Source: an uncultured Coriobacteriaceae bacterium | GTDB lineage: Bacteria > Actinomycetota > Coriobacteriia > Coriobacteriales > QAMH01 | Assembly (NCBI GenBank): GCA_902796975.1 | Contig: CADBRF010000249.1 | Location: 1 to 5,681, forward strand | Direction of reading: 5' to 3' | DNA length: 5,681 nucleotides | Notes under the pieces: model-generated | What the model was told of the DNA's origin: nothing | Databases searched by the model: none | Seen by the model: the letters and a program-made list of their open reading frames with translations, nothing else | Position numbers and translations under genes: made by a program | Shown: positions 1 to 4,935 of the stretch, piece by piece | Layout of the letters: each line of letters begins with the position of its first letter | Numbering within the stretch: the stretch's first letter is position 1

Positions 1-5
1 AATTC

Positions 6-952
6 ATGACAACTGCGCTCGAGAAAATACGGGAGGCCGCGAGGGAGAGCGGCTTTGGCGACTGCGGCATCATAGCTCCGGAACGCCTCGACGAGTTCAC
101 GGGAGCAGCGAAGCGACGCATGGCAAATGTTCCAGAAAGCGCAGGGTTTTATCAAGGCTTACTGGGCATGGCAGACGTGCGGTCACGTTTCCCCTGGGCA
201 AAATCACTTGTGGTGTGCACCTACGAGTTTGGTCGTTTTCGCTATCCGGCTGAGCTCCGTGGCCGTTACGCCAAGTCGTTTTTCTCTCACCAGAAAATGG
301 CGGAACCGATGGCTTCAATAGCGCAGGTTTCGAAGCTCGGTTAGGTGCGATGGGCGTCCATTGGGATGGCATCAATTCCTTCCCGCTGCGATGGGCTGCT
401 ATGCAGGCGGGGCTGGGCATCGTGCGCAAGAACAACTTCTTCTACACCGCAAGTGGATCCTGGGTGGGACTTATGGGCTACGTCACTGATGTGGAAGGTG
501 AACTCATTCATGATGCCTCAAGCCTGCGTCCGTGTTCGGAAAAGTGCAATCTCTGCCAGCGCGCTTGCAAATCCCATGCCCTCAGCGCCCCCTACACTAT
601 GAACCCCATGCGCTGCGTGTCGTTCTGGACAACCTTTGGCAAGGGCGTTGTACCTGATTTTCTGGACGAGGGCATGTTTGGCGAATGGATCTGCGGATGC
701 GACGACTGCCAAGACGCCTGCCCCCACAAGCGTCGCCACGATTGGGATGCGGGCGAACCCTTCTCCGATCTGGAGGAGATTGCGCCAATGATGGCACCAG
801 AACATCTGGTCGAGCAGCCAGATGAATTCATTGAAACGCATATCATCCCCAAGACCGACAACCATCTGCAGCCCGGGGATGCTCATGTGCTACGTGAGGG
901 TGCGGCCCGTGCGATCAGAAACGCAAGTCGAGCTCGAAACGGGATGTCCTGA
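6..952 (+). pseudogene. QueG-like double-[4Fe-4S] cluster protein, frameshifted
   Basis: The gene is read in two frames: 6-344 gives the N-terminal part and ends at a TAG; the rest continues in the -1 frame to the TGA at 950-952. Adding one T to the run at 279-283 joins them into a 315-residue protein, reading SFFLSPENGG across the joint. The restored protein resembles the epoxyqueuosine reductase (QueG) superfamily: an N-terminal DUF1730-like part, an AGLG..RKN segment near residues 135-143, then two ferredoxin-type cysteine groups (C177, C181, C184, C188 and C232, C235, C239 followed by Pro), with C204 between. The family is cytosolic and does iron-sulfur redox chemistry. At 315 residues it is shorter than typical QueG (about 350-380), and I cannot place the usual VD-x-PV catalytic motif, so a paralogue of unknown substrate is more likely than QueG itself. 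The start at 6 gives a typical N-terminus, but its ribosome binding site lies outside the window and the frame is open upstream. Family confident; function not. Confidence 0.8.
279..283 (+). other. Frameshift site: five-T homopolymer
   Basis: Before this run the reading frame gives the N-terminal domain; after it, family-like sequence continues in the -1 frame. Family-like sequence begins at once after the run (FLSPENGG, then FEARLGAMG), so the shift maps to these bases. A sixth T would repair the gene. This is a classic place for a sequencing indel or a real slippage mutation. Programmed -1 slippage is less likely, because the codons GTTT TTC are only a partial match to an X-XXY-YYZ slippery heptamer and no clear downstream stimulator is seen. 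Confidence 0.75.
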
Positions 953-1007
953 ATAGATTCACATCCATCCTTATTTTTCGAGAACGACCCCATCCTCTTC
1001 TGCCGGA

Positions 1008-1022
1008 AACGAATCATTCGTT
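1008..1022. promoter_or_regulatory. Perfect 15-base dyad, candidate operator of proB
   Basis: AACGAAT and ATTCGTT form a perfect inverted repeat of 7-base arms around one central C. The single-base loop rules out an RNA hairpin terminator and fits a dimeric protein binding site better. Its right arm overlaps the first two bases of the predicted -35 box of proB, a usual position for a repressor operator. The cognate regulator is unknown. Confidence 0.45.
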
Positions 1023-1049
1023 GCCAGGCACCACGCTGTGCGGGAAAAT
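1021..1049 (+). promoter_or_regulatory. Predicted sigma-70-type promoter of proB
   Basis: TTGCCA (1021-1026) matches the -35 consensus at five of six positions, and GAAAAT (1044-1049) matches the -10 consensus at four of six, with an ideal 17-base spacer. The -10 box ends 63 bases before the proB start, which leaves a short 5' leader. No T-box or other known riboswitch motif is apparent in the leader. Prediction from sequence only. Confidence 0.5.
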
Positions 1050-1112
1050 GACGCAAACCGTTAGAACAAAAGTTTCGGGCGAATTCACCATCAGCGTAGA
1101 GAGGCCAAGACC

Positions 1113-2192
1113 ATGGCAGGCAAACGCGTCGTCATAAAAATCGGTTCATCCACCATCGTGGGAGATGATGGCCACGTCAACGCACGCTTCCTCGGCCCCC
1201 TCGTCTCTGAACTTCACGCCCTCATCAACGAGGGTGTCGAACCCATTATCGTCTCCTCCGGCTCTATCGCCCTGGGTCTCGAGGTGCTGGGCATGGGCGG
1301 TGGCGAGCGCCCCAACGACATGCCCACCCTGCAGGCGGCGGCAGCGGTCGGCCAAGTCGAGCTTATCAACGCCTACAAGGAGACCTTCGGCTGCTTTGGC
1401 ATCGAGGCAGCCCAGGTCCTCATCACCCGCGCCACCACCGGCGAGCGCGAGTCCTACTTGCACGCCCGCGACACCATGGAGCGTCTCCTCTCACTCGGAG
1501 TTGTGCCCGTCGTGAACGAGAACGACACCATCGCCGTGGACGAGATCCGCTTCGGCGACAACGATTCTCTCGCCGCAACGGTGGCGACCAGCATAAACGC
1601 AGACCTCGTCATTCTCCTCTCCGACATCGACGGCCTCTACACGGCGGACCCCCGGAGCAACAAGGACGCCGAGCTGCTGGAGCGCGTTGGAAAGATGAGC
1701 GAGGAAATCGAGGCCAGCGCCGGAGGCGTCGGGTCGCGCCGCGGCACCGGCGGCATGGTGACGAAGATTGCCGCCGCCCGCATCCTCATGGCAGCCGGCA
1801 TCCCCATGGTCATCTGCGAGGGCCATCGCCCCCACGCCGTGACGGACGCCGTGCATGGCGAGCACGTGGGCACCACCTTCTTCGACGAGGAGAGCTCAGG
1901 CCTGCACGCCCGCAAGTCGTGGATTGCGCTCGGAGGCAAGCCAAAGGGGAGTGTGACCTGCGACGATGGGGCCTGCGAGGCGCTTCGCAAACGGGGCAGT
2001 TCGCTTCTTCCCGTGGGCATCACCGCCTGCACGGGCTCATTCCAAGCGGGCGATGTGGTGAACATCGTGGATACCGAGGGACGCATGGTGGGACGTGGGC
2101 TAGCCGGTTACAACAGTACAGAACTCGCCGGCAACCTGCGCAAACATGGTGCGCCTCAGTTCATCAACCGAGACCAGTTGGTTATTTTCTAG
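1113..2192 (+). CDS. proB: Glutamate 5-kinase with PUA domain
   Basis: ProB phosphorylates L-glutamate with ATP to gamma-glutamyl phosphate, the first and normally proline-inhibited step of proline biosynthesis, in the cytosol. The product is 359 residues, close to the usual length for PUA-containing ProB. The amino acid kinase fold carries KIGSST at 9-14, SSGSIALG at 48-55, NEND at 135-138, FGDND at 147-151, LLSDIDGLYTADPR at 168-181 and GTGGMVTK at 211-218. These are the glutamate and nucleotide binding elements of the family. Residues from about 270 to the end form the PUA domain. The ATG at 1113 is supported by AGAGAGG at 1098-1104, eight bases upstream. The gene stands alone: no proA or obg neighbours it, and the next gene converges from the opposite strand. 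A promoter and a dyad lie upstream. All key motifs are intact, so the enzyme should be active. Confidence 0.97.
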   Translation: MAGKRVVIKIGSSTIVGDDGHVNARFLGPLVSELHALINEGVEPIIVSSGSIALGLEVLGMGGGERPNDMPTLQAAAAVGQVELINAYKETFGCFGIEAAQVLITRATTGERESYLHARDTMERLLSLGVVPVVNENDTIAVDEIRFGDNDSLAATVATSINADLVILLSDIDGLYTADPRSNKDAELLERVGKMSEEIEASAGGVGSRRGTGGMVTKIAAARILMAAGIPMVICEGHRPHAVTDAVHGEHVGTTFFDEESSGLHARKSWIALGGKPKGSVTCDDGACEALRKRGSSLLPVGITACTGSFQAGDVVNIVDTEGRMVGRGLAGYNSTELAGNLRKHGAPQFINRDQLVIF

Positions 2193-2204
2193 CCACAGAC
2201 CCGC

Positions 2205-3020
2205 TCACCGGGGCAGAATCAGACAGTCGAATCGCACAGCCTTGCCCGCAATTGAATGGCTGGGCTTGACGCCAGCCAGATAGGGGCCCTTGGCAGGACG
2301 TTTGACCACAATCTTGCGCGGATGAGCGTCGATCGCCGCCTGGAGAAGGTCTTCCGGGTTATCGCACGGTGCCTCGAGATGATGGAGAAGCTGGAACTTC
2401 TTTTTCACCGCTGCGCTCTTGGTCCTGCCGGGAAACATGGGGTCGAGGTAGACAAGGTCGGGAGCCTCCGTCAGTTCATGCAGAGCCTCGATACTGTCTT
2501 GCTCGTGCACGTGCATCCGGCTCACAATCGGCGCGAGATCCGGGTCGAGCAGACCCCGCCGCACAGCATCCGCAAGCAACACCGCGATAACCGGGTTGCT
2601 CTCGTAGAGTTCCACGCTAAAGCCCGCTGCCGCCAGCATGAGGGAATCCTCCCCCAGCCCCGCCGTCGCATCTACCACCGTGGGATGCTCGGAATGCTTA
2701 ATCTTTGCCGACTTGACCAGCAGTTCCTTGCTGAGCCTGTCCTGTCTGAGCCGGGGCAGCAGCTCCCGATAGTCTTCCAAGAGTTCCATGCCATCTGCTG
2801 CAAGTGACAGCCCGTCTCCGCTCACACGGAGCATGATAGCATCACTGCCCGCCACATCCTCTTCGTGCACGAGCTCTGTTCCTAGCTTGTCTGCAAGCTC
2901 TTGAGCCGAGCGCGCGTCTCCCCCGGAGCAGAGGCAGACAAGCGGCAATTCCCGGAATACTGTCTGCCCTTGACGTGATGCCATCTCCCGAGGCGTTTTC
3001 AGCTCATCCGTCCTAGCCAT
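2205..3020 (-). CDS. rsmJ: 16S rRNA (guanine1516-N2)-methyltransferase
   Basis: RsmJ (YhiQ, DUF548 family) transfers a methyl group from S-adenosylmethionine to N2 of G1516 of 16S rRNA in the small ribosomal subunit. The 271-residue product carries the SAM-binding motif VVDATAGLGEDS at 115-126, an acidic motif II around E140 with ESNPV at 140-144, and the family hallmark YLDPMFP at 191-197 followed by TKSAAVKK. The C-terminal KIVVKRP and RFD segments also match the family. An N-terminal stretch of about 24 residues precedes the part that aligns with E. coli RsmJ (about 250 residues). The ATG at 3020 is still preferred because AGGAGA (plus-strand 3027-3032) lies six bases upstream, whereas the internal Met13 has no properly spaced site. 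The gene converges with proB, with 12 bases between stops and no clear terminator. RsmJ is best known from gammaproteobacteria, so its presence here is mildly unusual. Another rRNA N2-guanine target cannot be excluded. Confidence 0.9.
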   Translation of the reverse strand: MARTDELKTPREMASRQGQTVFRELPLVCLCSGGDARSAQELADKLGTELVHEEDVAGSDAIMLRVSGDGLSLAADGMELLEDYRELLPRLRQDRLSKELLVKSAKIKHSEHPTVVDATAGLGEDSLMLAAAGFSVELYESNPVIAVLLADAVRRGLLDPDLAPIVSRMHVHEQDSIEALHELTEAPDLVYLDPMFPGRTKSAAVKKKFQLLHHLEAPCDNPEDLLQAAIDAHPRKIVVKRPAKGPYLAGVKPSHSIAGKAVRFDCLILPR

Positions 3021-3269
3021 GCCGTTTCTCCTGCTTCACTCCCAAACTTTCTGCTTCGCGTATCGAAACAGTTGCTACTATGGTACCGCCGCGATAGGCA
3101 ACCAAGACCCCGAAACCGCAAGACAGGCGGATTGGAGGGATTACACCCCGAACGTGCCATGTTTATACCAATGAGCTACCAGCATGCCGCCTATTAGAAA
3201 TTCGTCCCAACTTTGTACTTGAATAAGCATTAGAATCCCCAAAAGTTCATCCGATGCTGTGAGGAGCTC
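3021..3269. other. Divergent intergenic region between rsmJ and the amidohydrolase
   Basis: This region of 249 bases should hold promoters for both flanking genes. I see no open frame with coding character. The base composition is more AT-rich than the genes near 3190-3245. Small inverted repeats occur: GTTGC at 3071-3075 with GCAAC at 3098-3102, and CCGC at 3116-3119 with GCGG at 3127-3130. No confident -35/-10 pair is visible for rsmJ on the minus strand. A tRNA-like D-arm sequence sits on the minus strand around 3167-3182 and is discussed under findings. Confidence 0.5.
3231..3236 (+). promoter_or_regulatory. Weak candidate -10 box of the amidohydrolase
   Basis: TAGAAT matches the TATAAT consensus at five of six positions in an AT-rich stretch, 33 bases before the start codon. 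No good -35 box lies 16-18 bases upstream and there is no TGn extension, so this is only a weak prediction. Confidence 0.25.
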
Positions 3270-4094
3270 ATGACTGTCGTTGACGTACATTGCCACGTCT
3301 ACCCGGCAAAGATTGCCGAGCGGGCAAATGCGTCTGTCGGCGAGTTCTATGGCGTTCCCATGCTGGATGACCCTGCAATCAACGAAACGGGCGCCCTGCA
3401 TGGTTCCGTTGACTATCTCCAAAAGGCCACAGCTGGCTCTGATATCACCCATTCCGTAGTACATTCCGTTGCCACCAAGGCAAACCAGGTCCAGTCGATC
3501 AACAACTTCATCGCCGAGGAATGTGCGAAGAACCCTAGCTTCATCGGCTTCATGACCATGCACCAAGACTTTCCCAACCCGGAAGAGGAAATCGAGCGCG
3601 CGGCGGGTATGGGCCTCAAGGGTATCAAGATCCATCCGGATACCCAGAAGGTCGACCTGGACGACCCTCGGCTCATGAAGGTCTATGAGATAGCCGAGGC
3701 AAAGGGTCTTCCGCTCATCATCCACACCGGCGATTATCGCTACGATTACTCGCACCCGCGCCGCATGCAGAAGGTGCTGCACGACTTCCCCAACCTCGTC
3801 GTCAACGCAGCGCATTTTGGCGGCTGGTCTATCTACGACCTCGCCATCGAATACATGGAGCACGAGAACTGCTTCCTCGACGTCTCCAGCGCCATGACCT
3901 ACCTTGGCAGACGCCGCACGCGCGAACTCATCGACATCTACGGTGCAGACCGTATCCTCTTCGGTTCGGACTTCCCCATGTGGAGCCCTTCAGGCGAGCT
4001 TGCCACCGTGCAATCGCTCGGTCTTTCCGCACTAGAATATGAGAAAATTACCTGGCGCAATGCCGAGCGCTTCATTGGCATCGACATTCTCTAG
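3270..4094 (+). CDS. Metal-dependent amidohydrolase, TIM-barrel (PF04909 type)
   Basis: A 274-residue protein of the amidohydrolase superfamily, most like the Amidohydro_2 group that includes ACMSD-type decarboxylases and many uncharacterised hydrolases. The metal-binding HxH is at H7 and H9 at the end of strand 1. GIKIHPD at 118-124, IIHTGD at 150-155 (H152), AAHFGGW at 180-186 (H182) and LFGSDFPMW at 230-238 (D234) supply the other expected metal ligands and catalytic acid. All are intact, so it should be an active cytosolic hydrolase or lyase with a divalent metal. The substrate cannot be inferred. There is no signal peptide. The ATG at 3270 follows GAGGAG at 3261-3266, with a short spacing of three bases. 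The N-terminal VVDVHCH directly after the start is standard for the family. It precedes an HTH-cupin regulator and an acyl-CoA synthetase on the same strand, but a hairpin and 175 bases separate them, so co-transcription is uncertain. Confidence 0.88.
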   Translation: MTVVDVHCHVYPAKIAERANASVGEFYGVPMLDDPAINETGALHGSVDYLQKATAGSDITHSVVHSVATKANQVQSINNFIAEECAKNPSFIGFMTMHQDFPNPEEEIERAAGMGLKGIKIHPDTQKVDLDDPRLMKVYEIAEAKGLPLIIHTGDYRYDYSHPRRMQKVLHDFPNLVVNAAHFGGWSIYDLAIEYMEHENCFLDVSSAMTYLGRRRTRELIDIYGADRILFGSDFPMWSPSGELATVQSLGLSALEYEKITWRNAERFIGIDIL

Positions 4095-4127
4095 ACCTGG
4101 TAAGCCGGCGGGGTCAGCTTCCAGGTC
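4094..4127 (+). terminator. Strong hairpin at the amidohydrolase stop codon
   Basis: GACCTGG (4094-4100) pairs perfectly with CCAGGTC (4121-4127), and AAGC (4102-4105) extends it with GCTT (4117-4120). Together they make an 11-bp stem with one bulged T and an 11-base loop. The stem begins at the last base of the stop codon, a typical terminator position. However, no U-tract follows directly; the nearest run is five T at 4153-4157. It may be a Rho-dependent or processing structure, a 3'-end stabiliser, or a weak terminator. Confidence 0.45.
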
Positions 4128-4158
4128 AGTAACCATAAGCCTCCGGCCCCACGTTTTT

Positions 4159-4250
4159 CGAGCATATGCCCTATCCATCGCGATATCCGCATAGCTCGGT
4201 TTATTGAGAAACCGACTGGCTGCAATTCGCGCACGCGCCTTGTGGCCACA
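4159..4250. promoter_or_regulatory. Dyad-rich control region upstream of the HTH-cupin gene
   Basis: Several inverted repeats crowd into about 90 bases before the regulator gene. CGAGCATATGC (4159-4169) mirrors GCATAGCTCG (4189-4198) with one bulged base. Nested between the arms is the perfect palindrome ATCGCGAT (4177-4184). CGGTTT and AAACCG (4197-4202 and 4209-4214) form a six-base stem with a six-base loop. TGTGGCCACA (4241-4250) is a perfect ten-base palindrome just ahead of the ribosome binding site. No confident -35/-10 pair was found. The cluster is a likely target for autoregulation by the XRE protein encoded downstream, but this is inference from position. Confidence 0.4.
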
Positions 4251-4269
4251 CAGCGAAAGGACTTGAACC

Positions 4270-4854
4270 ATGGAACCGAACATCCAGGAAATCTCCCGCC
4301 GTATCCGCGCACTCCGCGAAGACTGCGGTTTCACCATGCAGGAAATGGCAGATGCGACGGGCCGCACCGTTGCCGAATACGCAGCTCAGGAGGCTGGAGA
4401 GCAGGATCTCTCCTTCACCTTCCTCTACAAGTGCGCAGCCAAGTTCGGCGTTGACACCATCGAGCTGCTCACGGGCGAGACGCCCCATCTCAAGGGCCTC
4501 TCCGTGGTACGCAAGGGCGATGGCATCTCCATCAAGCGTCGCGCGGGCTTTGAGTACCTCCACAAGGCACCCACGCTCAACGAGCGCCTCGCAGACCCCT
4601 TCCTCGTCACCACTCCCTACGACCCGGAGGCCGTGGAGAAGCCTATCCACCTCTCCCACCACAAGGGCCAGGAGCTCGACTACATCCTCTCCGGCAACAT
4701 GCGCTTCTCCTACGAGGGCAACATCATGGAGCTCAGCGCTGGCGACACCATCATGTACGATTCCGGCCGTGGTCACGGCATGATTGCCATTGGCGGCGAG
4801 CCCTGCGTCTTCCTCGCAGTGGTCATCGAACCGTCCGACAAGCAGGTCATTTAA
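4270..4854 (+). CDS. XRE-family HTH regulator with C-terminal cupin domain
   Basis: A 194-residue one-component regulator. Residues about 8-68 form an XRE (lambda Cro/C1-like) helix-turn-helix: ISRRIRALRE, the TMQEMADATG turn, and a closing segment ending FGVDTIELLTGE. Residues about 115-190 form a small beta-barrel cupin, with the first motif around HHKGQELDYILSGNM (H130, H131, E135, G142) and the second around GDTIMYDSGRGHGM (H169). The residues that usually hold a metal or bind ligand are present. In such proteins the cupin is thought to sense a small ligand and the HTH to bind operator DNA. ATG at 4270 follows AAAGGA at 4256-4261 with eight bases of spacing. The next gene, an acyl-CoA synthetase, starts 81 bases after the stop on the same strand. 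HTH-cupin genes often lie next to AMP-binding ligases, so it probably controls that gene and itself. Ligand unknown. Confidence 0.92.
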   Translation: MEPNIQEISRRIRALREDCGFTMQEMADATGRTVAEYAAQEAGEQDLSFTFLYKCAAKFGVDTIELLTGETPHLKGLSVVRKGDGISIKRRAGFEYLHKAPTLNERLADPFLVTTPYDPEAVEKPIHLSHHKGQELDYILSGNMRFSYEGNIMELSAGDTIMYDSGRGHGMIAIGGEPCVFLAVVIEPSDKQVI

Positions 4855-4865
4855 TCCTGCGTCTT

Positions 4866-4879
4866 TTCGGACAGCCGAA
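4866..4879 (+). repeat. Small hairpin between regulator and synthetase genes
   Basis: TTCGG and CCGAA form a perfect five-base stem around the loop ACAG, 12 bases after the HTH-cupin stop codon. No T-run follows, so it is not an intrinsic terminator. It would allow read-through into the synthetase gene and may modulate or process the shared transcript. Short enough to arise by chance. Confidence 0.25.
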
Positions 4880-4935
4880 CATCAGCTCAGTCAACTGCAA
4901 TCTATCCGTGTCTTCGCAAGCAAAGGAATCGCATT

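Noticed and set aside
1..5. Window begins with AATTC, as if cut at an EcoRI site
   Set aside because: GAATTC sites also occur near 823 and 1080, so a cloned-fragment origin is possible but cannot be separated from a chance window edge; no biological meaning.
273..290. Programmed -1 ribosomal frameshifting at the T-run
   Set aside because: The site reads G TTT TTC, so the P-site codon would mispair after slipping, and I see no strong stimulatory hairpin or pseudoknot just downstream; a plain indel explains the data better.
2256..2807. Plus-strand open frame opposite rsmJ
   Set aside because: The minus strand encodes a clear RsmJ with family motifs across the same interval; the plus-strand translation has no recognisable domain.
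3081..3208. T-box-like signature: TGGTACCGC near 3081 and TTCGTCCC near 3201
   Set aside because: The T-box core lacks the leading AGGG and is broken by extra bases, there is no room for a Stem I, no terminator pairing is seen, and the downstream gene is not related to amino acid or tRNA metabolism.
3141..3863. Long open frame on the minus strand opposite the amidohydrolase
   Set aside because: It lies antisense to a gene with intact metal-binding motifs, has no recognisable domain, and is the kind of mirror frame expected from high third-position GC.
4201..4776. Minus-strand open frame opposite the HTH-cupin gene
   Set aside because: It is fully explained as the antisense shadow of a well-supported HTH-cupin protein; no family resemblance and no credible ribosome binding site.
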